DNA of 32,216 bases, taken from Actinomycetota bacterium (lineage in GTDB: Bacteria > Actinomycetota > Geothermincolia > Geothermincolales > RBG-13-55-18). The stretch is taken from NCBI GenBank assembly GCA_016931915.1, contig JAFGDU010000177.1, positions 1 through 32,216 of the forward strand. The letters run 5' to 3'. Positions 1 to 7,768 of the stretch are shown one piece after another. Each line of letters begins with the position of its first letter. Position 1 is the first letter of the stretch. The notes under the pieces are model-generated. The model saw nothing but the letters and a program-made list of their open reading frames with translations. It did no database searches and was not told the origin of the DNA. Made by a program: the position numbers and the translations under genes.

Positions 1-219
1 CCGGAGACCATGGGCGGTGCCGGCGTGCTCTTCACCGTCAAGGACTGTCCCCTTCTGGCCGAGTTCCTGGACCGGCTGGGACGGGACGCTTTCCTGCTGG
101 AGAGGATAAAGACGGCGCAGCGCGAGCGGTTGCAGGAGTTCAGCGAGGAGAGGTTTGCGGCCAGGCTGCGGGAGGTGCTGGGAAGGGTGATATCTGAAAA
201 GGCTGAGGTTCTGTTGTGA
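1..219 (+). CDS. Glycosyltransferase, GT4-like, C-terminal fragment (5' end outside window)
   Basis: Only the last 72 residues are present, reading in frame from base 1 to the TGA at 217-219. The fragment opens with PETMGGAGVLF, which matches the end of the donor-binding Rossmann domain in GT4 transferases, where the second Glu of the E-x7-E motif is followed by a small-residue stretch (GGAG). The rest is an amphipathic helix rich in Glu and Arg, typical of the family's C-terminal helix that packs back on the N-terminal domain. It lies upstream of another GT4 gene in the same direction, with 138 bases between them, so the two may belong to one glycan cluster. Acceptor and donor cannot be judged from this fragment. 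The Met at base 10 is internal and is not a start. Confidence 0.8.
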   Translation, partial: PETMGGAGVLFTVKDCPLLAEFLDRLGRDAFLLERIKTAQRERLQEFSEERFAARLREVLGRVISEKAEVLL

Positions 220-242
220 CGTTGGTCTCAAGGAATGGTGAA

Positions 243-298
243 TGGGGTCAGCTCTTGGACTTTCTCGCCTGCGGCTCGAAACTCAAGACCTTACCCCA
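243..298. repeat. Imperfect inverted repeat with TGGGGTCAG end
   Basis: Bases 243-257 (tggggtcagctcttg) match the reverse complement of 284-298 at 13 of 15 positions, with a 26-base spacer. The outer motif TGGGGTCAG recurs at 11771, 11814 (as TGGGGTCAGG) and 13230, so this is probably a decayed end-inverted small element rather than a terminator; no T-run follows. It sits in the spacer between two glycosyltransferase genes. Confidence 0.5.
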
Positions 299-357
299 CA
301 GGGCTATTCTCGCCCTGGCTCGATTCTAGCCGAGGTTGAACTTAAGGAGAGGACGAG

Positions 358-1437
358 ATGAGGGTTCACCAGATATGTGCCCGGTTGCAGTTCGGGGACG
401 CCGTCACCGGACAGGTGCTGCGCATCCACGAGACGGTCTCCTCCTGGGGATGGGAAAGCCACATCTATGCCACCGCCCGCGACGAGCACATGGTCCCTTA
501 CGACGACGGACTCAAGGCCTACCGCAAGGGAGGCATGCGTGAGAGGGACGATATACTCATCTACCACCTCTCGGTGTTCGACGAGAACCATAAACTCTAC
601 CTGGACAGCCGCAACCGCAAGGTGCTCATCTACCACAATATCACCCCACCGGAGTTCCTGGCCCCCTACGATCCCCACCTGGCGGAGGTATGCCGCCGCG
701 GGCGCGAGCTGATCCCGCGCCTGCGCGGCTGCGACCTGGCCCTGGGGGACTCCGAGTACAACCGCATGGAGCTGGTCGAGGCGGGTTTCGCCGCGGAGAA
801 GACGGGCGTACTCCCCATCTTCGTGGACACCGCTTCCCTGGGCGGAGATTATAACAGGGCCCTCTACGAAGAGCTGCGCGACGGAAGGGTCAACCTGCTC
901 TTCGTTGGGCGCATGGTGCCCAACAAGAGGGTCGAGGACCTCATCGACCTCTTCGCCGTGTACAACCGCCGCGTCAACGCCTTCTCGCGCCTGCTCCTGG
1001 TGGGCACCACCTGGTCCGTGGCATACAACGCCGAGATGGCACGGCGCATAAGGAAATACGGCATGCAGGGGGCCATATCCATCCCGGGATGGTCGTGGGG
1101 CGTATCGGACGAGGACCTGCGCGCGTATTACCGCGCGGCGGACGTGTTCGTCACCTGCAGCATGCACGAGGGCTTCTGCGTGCCGCTGCTGGAGGCCATG
1201 CACTTCGAGGTGCCTATCCTGGCCCGCGCCGAGGCCGCGGTGCCCTTCACCCTGGGTGGAGCGGGCATGACCTTCCGGGAGATGGACATACCCCTGCTGG
1301 CGGAGGCCACCGGCGAGCTGGCGAGCAACGCCGGGCTGCGGGAAGCGCTGGCCGCGAAGGGGCTGAAACGCCTCGAGGACTTCGATCCCGCCCTTACCGC
1401 CGAGACCCTGCGCCAGTACCTCGAGGGTATGGGCTGA
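358..1437 (+). CDS. Glycosyltransferase family 4 (GT-B fold)
   Basis: A 359-residue cytosolic GT-B enzyme that should transfer a sugar from a nucleotide donor to a lipid-linked or glycan acceptor. The N-terminal domain begins MRVHQICARLQFGDAV, a typical first strand and glycine-bearing loop. The second Rossmann domain starts near LLFVGRMVPNKRVEDLI, and the GT4 E-x7-E signature is at E271 and E279 in HEGFCVPLLEAM. The ATG at 358 is supported by AAGGAG at 344-349, eight bases upstream. Length is normal for GT4. The sequence looks like the 'mannosyltransferase/RfaG-like' branch, but donor and linkage cannot be assigned. It is followed by a 275-base spacer containing a dispersed palindromic element, so it may end its own transcript. 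Confidence 0.9.
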   Translation: MRVHQICARLQFGDAVTGQVLRIHETVSSWGWESHIYATARDEHMVPYDDGLKAYRKGGMRERDDILIYHLSVFDENHKLYLDSRNRKVLIYHNITPPEFLAPYDPHLAEVCRRGRELIPRLRGCDLALGDSEYNRMELVEAGFAAEKTGVLPIFVDTASLGGDYNRALYEELRDGRVNLLFVGRMVPNKRVEDLIDLFAVYNRRVNAFSRLLLVGTTWSVAYNAEMARRIRKYGMQGAISIPGWSWGVSDEDLRAYYRAADVFVTCSMHEGFCVPLLEAMHFEVPILARAEAAVPFTLGGAGMTFREMDIPLLAEATGELASNAGLREALAAKGLKRLEDFDPALTAETLRQYLEGMG

Positions 1438-1456
1438 CAAGGTTTGAGTATCCGGG

Positions 1457-1546
1457 CGTACACGTGCCAGGCCTGGACATGTTGATGAGGGTTTTCAAGA
1501 AAGTAATACGCAGGTAAAACATGTCCAGGCACTGGGACACCGTCGC
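1457..1546. repeat. Dispersed palindromic intergenic element, copy A
   Basis: The element starts with cgtacacgtgcca (1457-1469) and ends with actgggacaccgtcgc (1531-1546). A perfect 13-base inverted repeat (1471-1483 against 1518-1530, core CCTGGACATGTT) closes a 34-base loop. Both end motifs recur in the same order and orientation at 27849-27902 around a different middle. It carries no coding capacity and looks like a REP- or MITE-like element. Confidence 0.6.
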
Positions 1547-1565
1547 GCCGCCCTCCGGGCGGCGC
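1545..1565. other. Strong GC hairpin
   Basis: GCGCCGCCC (1545-1553) pairs perfectly with GGGCGGCGC (1557-1565) around a three-base loop. It directly abuts the dispersed element. No T-run follows on either side, so it does not meet the definition of an intrinsic terminator, though it could stall transcription or protect a 3' end. Confidence 0.6.
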
Positions 1566-1712
1566 TGTCGCTCACGCGATACATACTTTCGAATGCAACT
1601 CTTTGTCCAAATGGAAAAGCGCATGGGCATCGAATATATTTATTGAGATTCCGGGGAGCTTTCCCGTTTGCCGGTACGTCATAGAATGACAATGCGATCG
1701 GAGCGAGGACGT

Positions 1713-4280
1713 ATGGAGAGACTGGCGGGGTTGTATAACCCCAAGAGCAGAGAGTACGCGCTGGTCCTGGTCTTCTTCCTGCTGGTGGCGATACTCTTCA
1801 CCTGGCCCCTGGTGCTGCACCTGCACGACGGCATCGTGGGCGGCCACGGAGACCCCCTGCTCAATTCCTGGATCATATCCTGGGACGCGAGGACCATCTT
1901 CACCAATCCCGCGGGGCTCTTCCAGGGCAACATCATCTACCCCTCCCGGGACGTCCTGGCCTATTCGGAGCACCAGTTCACCCTGGGGGTCATCGCCGCC
2001 CCGGTCTACCTCGTGTTCCACAACCCCATCCTGGCTTACAATTTTCTCATCTTCTTCTGCATCATCTTCTCGGGCTTCGGGTGCTACCTGCTCATCAAGG
2101 AGCTTACCGGCAGCCGCTGGGGCGCACTGGCAGGCGGGCTCTTCTTCGCCCTCTGTCCCTACAAGATAAGCCAGTTCAGCCACATCCAGATCTTCTTCTC
2201 GCCTTTCCTGCCATTCATGCTGCTCTACCTCTACCGCTTCCTGGAGCGGGGTAGATGGCGGAACCTCGTCCTGTTCGTGGTGTTCTTCGTGGCCCAGTCC
2301 CTCTCCAGCTGGCACTACCTGCTGTACAGCGCTATGGCCGCGGGGCTGCTGTGGCTGTGGACCGCGATATTCTCGCGCAGAAAGAAGGACTGGATCAGGC
2401 TGGTCGTGACGGCAGCGGCCGTGGGGGTGGCGGCGCTGATCATCCTGCCCTTCACCCTGCCTTATTTCCGCGCCCACGAGCGGCTGCCGGGCTTCGAGCG
2501 CACCCGAGAGGAGGTGGAGCTCTACGGGGCGAAAGCGGAGGACTACCTGCGCGTACTGGACGTGAGCGTGCTCTACGGCGATGCCCCGTCCCCCTTCAAG
2601 GAGGGCGGGATAGGTTACGAAAACGTGCTCTGGCCGGGGCTGATGATCCTCATCCTGGCCGCGGCGGGGCTGCTGCTGCGCCGGCGCGAGGAGGATGACC
2701 ACCAGGCCTTCGACCCCGCGTCCTTCCGCAGGGGCGCCCTCTTCTTCCTCATCCTCGGGGTGCTCAGCGCGCTCCTGGCCTTCGGGCCCAAGATCGGGGG
2801 ATGGGACAACCCCTTCTACATGATCCCGTACAACCTGGGGCTGCTGCAGTTCACGCGGGTGCCCACGCGTTTCTTCCTCCTCGTCGCCATCTCCCTGGGC
2901 GTGCTGGGGGGCTACGGCGTCGCCAGACTGGCCATGCGTGCCTCTTCCGGGCGCGACGGCGGCTGGAGGGTGGGACGGCTGGCCGGTATCGGCCTGCTGG
3001 TCCTTCTGCTCCTGGAGCTGCTCACCTGGAACCTATACGTCTATCCCATCCCCGTGGGAGGCGAGGTGCCGGACGTCTACGACTGGCTGGCCGAACAGGG
3101 CGACGTGGCCGTCATCGAGCTGCCCACCCACGCGCTGGGGCCGGCGGGCACCTACGACAACGACCTCAAGCTGGAGCCCATAGACATCTTCGAATACCTC
3201 TACCGCGAAGGCGACATCATGTACTTCAGCACCTATCACTGGAAAAAAGTGGTAAATGGCTACAGCGGATACTCGCCCTTCTTCTACCGCCGCACCATCA
3301 CCGAGATGCAGGGCTTCCCGTCCCGTCGCAGCGTCGACCTCCTGCGCGGGCTGGGCGTCGAATACGTGTTGTGGGACTGGTACTGGGTGCCCTCTGAGCG
3401 CATGGAGGAGTACAACGTACGCCTCTTCTCCACCCCCGGCCTGAGCCACGTAGAGGATTTCGATAACAAATCCGTCTTCAGGGTCGAGGAGGGAGATACG
3501 GCCCTGCCCGAGGAGATGGAGGTGGCGGCCGTCGCCCCTGCCGCGGTCCCCGCCGGCGAGGGCTTCGGGATGGGGCTGCTGGTGAGCAACCCCGCGCAGG
3601 CTCCCATGGTCTGCGTGGAGGAGGAGTGGCAGCGCTACAGGCTCACATGCAAGGACGGGACGGGAAAGGTGGCGGCAGAAGTGCAGGGCGACTACCGCCC
3701 GCCCTTCTTCATCGATGGAGGGGAGGCGGTCACGCTGCCTGTAGAGGTAGAGAAGGGGCTGGCAGCGGGCAGCTACGAGCTGGAACTTGAACTCTCGGGA
3801 GGGGTCCTGGGGGACAGGGACTTCGACCTGGCGATAGAGGTGAGGGAGATGCCCGTATCCACCGCGCCGGGGACCCTGGCGGGCGGGGTGTTCCTGGAGA
3901 CGGGAGGACAGGCGTTGAACGTGCCTTCCCCGGACGGGCTCTATCCCCTGGCGACGGCAAAGTTGAAAAACACAGGGGATACGCTGTGGAGGGCGCTGCC
4001 GCAACTGGGAGACCTGAGCCTGCCCCCGGGAGAGGTGCACCTCGGACTGGCCTGGACGGAGGCGGACGGCTCGTTGTGGGAATACCAGGGATGCTCCCTG
4101 CCCTGCGACGTATCGCCCGGCCAGGAGGTGGAGGTGCCCATGCTGGTGCGGCCGCCCGCGGCGCCGGGCGAGTACACGCTGCAGCTGCAGATGTACGCGG
4201 AGGGCATCGGCTGGTTCGGCGATGCAATACAGGTGCAGGTGAGCGTCGGCGGCTGGACGGACGTGCTGACGGAGCCGTGA
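1713..4280 (+). CDS. Large GT-C-like polytopic membrane protein with C-terminal Ig-like domain
   Basis: An 855-residue integral membrane protein. The first hydrophobic helix (about residues 15-35) is followed by an external loop with HGDPLLNSWIISWD; D47 sits where GT-C lipid-sugar transferases keep the catalytic acid. About ten further hydrophobic segments extend to about residue 445. The rest should be extracytoplasmic: a mixed region with YFSTYHWKK and YSPFFYRR, then beta-rich domains including an NTGDTLW segment like NBR1-type Ig domains. A role in adding lipid-linked sugars outside the membrane is inferred from fold and context only. ATG 1713 is preferred (GGAG nine bases upstream); TTG 1668 and ATG 1686 or 1692 are in frame. 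A clear paralogue lies at 8989-11682 on the other strand. It is followed after 22 bases by a GT39-like gene, so the two are probably co-transcribed. Confidence 0.75.
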   Translation: MERLAGLYNPKSREYALVLVFFLLVAILFTWPLVLHLHDGIVGGHGDPLLNSWIISWDARTIFTNPAGLFQGNIIYPSRDVLAYSEHQFTLGVIAAPVYLVFHNPILAYNFLIFFCIIFSGFGCYLLIKELTGSRWGALAGGLFFALCPYKISQFSHIQIFFSPFLPFMLLYLYRFLERGRWRNLVLFVVFFVAQSLSSWHYLLYSAMAAGLLWLWTAIFSRRKKDWIRLVVTAAAVGVAALIILPFTLPYFRAHERLPGFERTREEVELYGAKAEDYLRVLDVSVLYGDAPSPFKEGGIGYENVLWPGLMILILAAAGLLLRRREEDDHQAFDPASFRRGALFFLILGVLSALLAFGPKIGGWDNPFYMIPYNLGLLQFTRVPTRFFLLVAISLGVLGGYGVARLAMRASSGRDGGWRVGRLAGIGLLVLLLLELLTWNLYVYPIPVGGEVPDVYDWLAEQGDVAVIELPTHALGPAGTYDNDLKLEPIDIFEYLYREGDIMYFSTYHWKKVVNGYSGYSPFFYRRTITEMQGFPSRRSVDLLRGLGVEYVLWDWYWVPSERMEEYNVRLFSTPGLSHVEDFDNKSVFRVEEGDTALPEEMEVAAVAPAAVPAGEGFGMGLLVSNPAQAPMVCVEEEWQRYRLTCKDGTGKVAAEVQGDYRPPFFIDGGEAVTLPVEVEKGLAAGSYELELELSGGVLGDRDFDLAIEVREMPVSTAPGTLAGGVFLETGGQALNVPSPDGLYPLATAKLKNTGDTLWRALPQLGDLSLPPGEVHLGLAWTEADGSLWEYQGCSLPCDVSPGQEVEVPMLVRPPAAPGEYTLQLQMYAEGIGWFGDAIQVQVSVGGWTDVLTEP

Positions 4281-4302
4281 GTAACAGACGAGAAGAGATG
4301 TG

Positions 4303-6180
4303 ATGACCGAAGGCAACGGGAACGGAGACATGAAGAATACGGGAGCTCCAACCGGCGGCGAAATGGAGGGCGCGCCCCAGCGGTCCGTCGGGGAAGCGGC
4401 TCCGCAGGTCCCCGAGGTCCCGGGAGAAACACGAGAAACCCTGCAACCGGTCACCGTGGCACCGGGAGAGGGCACTGCTAATAGGGTGAAGTCCCAGCAG
4501 CAAGCCGGGGAAGATCTCTCTGGAATTGAGGGTCCAGCCCCGGAGAAAGCGGAAGGTGTCGCGCCCGGGGGGGAGGAGGCGCTCGCGGCCGCCCCGGCGG
4601 GGGAACTGCTGGTGAGCTCGGGCGAGGGCGGGTGGCGGGACTGGGAACGCTGGGCCTGGCTCCTCGCCGTCCTGGCCGTGTTCGCGGCTGCCATCCTGTG
4701 GCGCTGGCACTTCGCGTCGCGGGCCAAGGTCTATACCTACGACAGCTACTACTACATGGTCCTGGCCAGGAACCTCCGCCACTTCGACTACAGCGTGGCC
4801 GGGCATGCCCATTACAAGTTCATGCCCGCCTACCCTATCACCATAGCCTTTCTCGACCTCTTCTTCCCCCTGGAGTTCGCGGGCAAGTTCTCCAACGTGC
4901 TCTTCTCCTCGGCCTGCATATTCCCCATCTACGCCATCGGCGCGCTGGTCTTCGGGCGCAGGGCGGGGCTGGCGGCGGCGGGGCTCTTCGCATTCGAGCC
5001 CATCACCACGGCGTGGTCGTCCATCCCCATGTCCGACGGCCTGCTGGCCTTCCTCATCTGCATGGGCGCCTTCTTCTTCATCAAGTGGATGAAAAAGGAG
5101 GAGGGAGGCTTCGCATGGCTCTACATGGCGGCGGGGGCGGGCGGACTGGCCCTGCTCACCCGCTGGGAGGGGGCGCTGATCCTGCTGCTGCAGGGGCTGT
5201 TCCTGCTCTATTTCTGGTGGAAAAAGAGGCTGCGCCTGCGCAACCTGCTCATCTTCTGCGCCATCGCACTGCTGCCCTTTGCGCTCTACGCGCTGCGCAA
5301 TCTCATCGTCTTCGGCAACCCGCTGAAGAGCGCCTACCTTGAGGAGCTGCGCAACCACCCCGCGGAGTTCGAGAAGGTGGGGCTGTGGGAGCGCTTCGGG
5401 CGTTATTTCATGTTCTCAGACGTCCCTCCGCTGGGGATCAGCTCGCGCTGGTATCACTATGCCTACCTGGTCTTCGGCTACTCCGGGCTGGCTTTCGCCC
5501 TGGCTTTAAAACGCTACCGCCGCTGCGCCCTTTTCATCGCCCTGTGGCTGCTCTTCCTGGGGCCGCTCCACTTCTTCTGGTATTTCTCCTCGGTGCGCTT
5601 CATCATCCCCGCGGTGCCCCCGCTCTGCCTGGGCGCCGGCGCCCTCATCGGCCTGCCGTGGATAGAGACGGAGTGGAGCCGCAAAGGCGCGTCTCTGGCC
5701 GTGTTCATGCTGGCGATCATGGTGGCCCTCACGGGAGTCCTGGCCGTCACCGCGCGCCCCATGACCAACGATATCTTCTACCACGGCATCATCAACCTGG
5801 AGGACGAGGTGGGAGGGCTGGCCGCAAGGGACGCCGTGACCTGGCTCGAGGAGAACGCCGGGGATGAAGGGGTGACCACCAGCCTGGGCCCCATCGTCTC
5901 CTTCTACCTGGGAAGGGACGCCTACTTCCTCGGTGTATGGCAGGGCTTCGAGCCCGCCGACATCGAGATAGACAACCTGGTGGCCGAGGCGCGGGAGCTG
6001 GGGGTGCGCTACGTGGTGCTGTGGTCATGGGAGCCGGAGGTGGAGGCGCCGCTGCGCTACATCGGCCTCGGTCCCGAGATGCTGGACGAACTGGTGCTGG
6101 TGGGGAAGTGGGAGTCACCCCCCACCACGGAATGGAACCGCACCGTATACGCCTGGATCTTCGAGATCCCGCCCGAGTGA
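4303..6180 (+). CDS. ArnT/GT39-like membrane glycosyltransferase with long disordered N-terminus
   Basis: A 625-residue polytopic protein. Residues 1 to about 105 are low-complexity, rich in Gly, Glu, Pro and Ala, and presumably cytosolic and disordered. The first helix (RWAWLLAVLAVFAAAILW) is followed by the GT39/PMT_2 external-loop signature YTYDSYYYMVLARNL, with D147 as the expected catalytic acid. Many hydrophobic helices follow, plus the TRWEGALIL loop common in this family, and then a roughly 120-residue external C-terminal domain. The family uses polyprenyl-phosphate sugars to modify lipids, proteins or glycans at the outer face of the membrane. GTG at 4300 is also possible. The gene begins 22 bases after the GT-C-like gene, which suggests an operon. 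The acceptor is unknown. Confidence 0.85.
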   Translation: MTEGNGNGDMKNTGAPTGGEMEGAPQRSVGEAAPQVPEVPGETRETLQPVTVAPGEGTANRVKSQQQAGEDLSGIEGPAPEKAEGVAPGGEEALAAAPAGELLVSSGEGGWRDWERWAWLLAVLAVFAAAILWRWHFASRAKVYTYDSYYYMVLARNLRHFDYSVAGHAHYKFMPAYPITIAFLDLFFPLEFAGKFSNVLFSSACIFPIYAIGALVFGRRAGLAAAGLFAFEPITTAWSSIPMSDGLLAFLICMGAFFFIKWMKKEEGGFAWLYMAAGAGGLALLTRWEGALILLLQGLFLLYFWWKKRLRLRNLLIFCAIALLPFALYALRNLIVFGNPLKSAYLEELRNHPAEFEKVGLWERFGRYFMFSDVPPLGISSRWYHYAYLVFGYSGLAFALALKRYRRCALFIALWLLFLGPLHFFWYFSSVRFIIPAVPPLCLGAGALIGLPWIETEWSRKGASLAVFMLAIMVALTGVLAVTARPMTNDIFYHGIINLEDEVGGLAARDAVTWLEENAGDEGVTTSLGPIVSFYLGRDAYFLGVWQGFEPADIEIDNLVAEARELGVRYVVLWSWEPEVEAPLRYIGLGPEMLDELVLVGKWESPPTTEWNRTVYAWIFEIPPE

Positions 6181-6243
6181 GCCTGTGGCACCATGGCCGC
6201 ATTCCCATGCCGCGCCGAGCGCCTGGAACGAAAGAGATAGACG

Positions 6244-6657
6244 ATGACGGACAGCGAAGGCATCGTGCCCGACTGCATACCCGCGAGCCTGGTCGCGGAA
6301 GGCCTGGTTTTCAGCTTCTCCATGGCCAGGAGCAAGCCCCGCAACATCGCGTGGGAGAGGGAGGCGGCGCTGGAGGTCATCGCGACCCTGGCGCAACACG
6401 GATATGCCATCCTCGGCGGGGACGTCCTGGAGCGGTCCGGGGACGGACTGGCGTACGCCGGCGAATACTGGGACCTCCCGGATGAGGACGTCGTCCTGTG
6501 GGACGAATACGTGGAACATACGCGGGAGCGTTCCGCCGCCTTTATCGAGGAAGTGGCGGGGAGAAGGGGAGACTCGTGCGTTTTCGCGCTGTTCTGGTTG
6601 AGCGAGCGCGACTACAAGAGACAGATGAGGGATTTCGGAAGCCTCGAGTACAGGTGA
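6244..6657 (+). CDS. Imm40-like immunity protein, no toxin nearby
   Basis: A 137-residue soluble protein. The central block, with a helix (WEREAALEVIATLAQHGYA), then ILGGDVL, a short strand, a Trp-containing turn (GEYWDLP) and a helix (YVEHTRERSAAFIEEV), resembles Immunity protein 40, a family that neutralises polymorphic toxins in neighbouring-cell competition. That assignment rests on recalled family features and is tentative. No toxin-like gene with secretion or repeat domains lies beside it, so it would be an orphan immunity gene or one used for another purpose. It follows the GT39-like gene after 63 bases. The ATG at 6244 has only a weak purine-rich leader (gaaagagata). Confidence 0.55.
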   Translation: MTDSEGIVPDCIPASLVAEGLVFSFSMARSKPRNIAWEREAALEVIATLAQHGYAILGGDVLERSGDGLAYAGEYWDLPDEDVVLWDEYVEHTRERSAAFIEEVAGRRGDSCVFALFWLSERDYKRQMRDFGSLEYR

Positions 6658-6760
6658 AGCGCCCCCGCTGCGCGTGGAGAACCTGGACCGTGGAATATAC
6701 GCATCGGTGCTCTACCCATCGCACCGCCGTTCTACCTGCCGGGGCCCGAGGCGGGCCGTC

Positions 6761-7387
6761 TCAGGCCGGCGGGGTGGCGGGAGCGAGTCCCTGATCGTCC
6801 TCCCTCCCTCGGACCGGTATGTCCTCGTCCAGGTAGCCGTCGATAGCGTCATTCACCTCGAAGGCGAGTCTATCGGACGTCTTTCCCAACCTGTACATCA
6901 AATAGAAGAGCACGATCATGGCGACGGCGCCGGCTACGAAGATGCCGATCATCAATCCCGGACTCTCCGTATATTTTGTGGCTATACGATATAGTGCGAC
7001 GCCGAAGAAAATGGTCTGGAAGATGGGGAGGAGGATGTAGCCGCCCTTCCTGCGCGCGCGAAAATTGCGGTAATCCTTCAGATACATGCGCTCGTAATCC
7101 CTCGCGGCGTTCTGCTCGGAGAAGGGCGGACGAGCAATCGGCTTGTACCCCGAGACGAGTTCCTTGAAGTCCATAGTCCAGATGGAATAACCCGACCGGG
7201 TATTAGGCGAATAAAGGGGAGAACCCAGGAACTCCCACAGCCCCTGGAAGAACTCGTACCTGCTGTCGAGGGAGAGGAGATATAGCAGCTTCTGGACGTG
7301 CAGAAGCTGCCAAAAATATAACATAAGGGGCAGGATGACCATGATCAACACTACGAGGCACGACATGAAGATATCGAATGTGCTCAT
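6761..7387 (-). CDS. Small membrane protein of unknown function
   Basis: A 208-residue protein I do not recognise. A hydrophobic helix spans about residues 5-28 (FMSCLVVLIMVILPLMLYFW). A soluble loop of about 90 residues follows, rich in Tyr and Arg and containing an SGYKPIARPPFSEQNAARDYERMY stretch. Two more hydrophobic helices come next (ILLPIFQTIFFGVALY and LMIGIFVAGAVAMIVLFYLMY), then a polar acidic tail. The ATG at 7387 is preferred because AGG lies five bases upstream; GTG at 7408 would add seven residues. It is transcribed away from the serine hydrolase gene at 7769. The run of real-looking hydrophobic segments and good codon use support a genuine gene; function is unknown. Confidence 0.65.
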   Translation of the reverse strand: MSTFDIFMSCLVVLIMVILPLMLYFWQLLHVQKLLYLLSLDSRYEFFQGLWEFLGSPLYSPNTRSGYSIWTMDFKELVSGYKPIARPPFSEQNAARDYERMYLKDYRNFRARRKGGYILLPIFQTIFFGVALYRIATKYTESPGLMIGIFVAGAVAMIVLFYLMYRLGKTSDRLAFEVNDAIDGYLDEDIPVRGREDDQGLAPATPPA

Positions 7388-7768
7388 GACACCTGTTCCC
7401 GTTTTCACAAACCACGCTGCATCTCACGATCGAACGCAAATATCTTCTTGAACCACGGCATATCGCCGAGCCTGCTATCTCGAGAGGCTTCCCCATATGC
7501 GCTCCGCAACAACGCCATACTACCATATCGGAAGCAAGCCTTCGCAGATGAACCGTGGCGGTTTTTCGATACCGAAGCGTACCCGGCGAAAGCGTGCCTG
7601 GCATGACAGCGGTATCGTTGCGGTTCCGTGAGTGGAAGGCCGTGCTGAAGGCGGACCGGTCTTTCCATGGAGGGCCTCCTTCAGTACCCCCATGAAGAAG
7701 GTTCAATACCGGCGCCGTCGAGGTCGATGATGTTGGTGGGATTCTAAGATGGACGAGGAGGGGAGGTT
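7388..7768. other. Divergent intergenic region, no gene seen
   Basis: The 381 bases between the two divergent genes must hold both promoters. I found no convincing -35/-10 pair. CTGAAGG (7645-7651) can pair with CCTTCAG (7678-7684), enclosing a smaller GAGGGCCTC palindrome. An open frame on the minus strand (7405-7668) lacks a ribosome binding site and any recognisable domain and was not called. Confidence 0.5.

Noticed and set aside
304..1440. 378-codon minus-strand frame
   Set aside because: Antisense to a GT4 with clear E-x7-E motif and ribosome binding site.
1545..1565. GC hairpin considered as an intrinsic terminator
   Set aside because: No T-run follows on either strand.
3033..5358. 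Two long minus-strand frames (564 and 542 codons)
   Set aside because: Antisense to the GT-C-like and GT39-like genes, with no hydrophobic segments, motifs or ribosome binding sites.
7405..7668. 87-codon minus-strand frame upstream of the small membrane protein
   Set aside because: No ribosome binding site, no domain and irregular composition, so not called.
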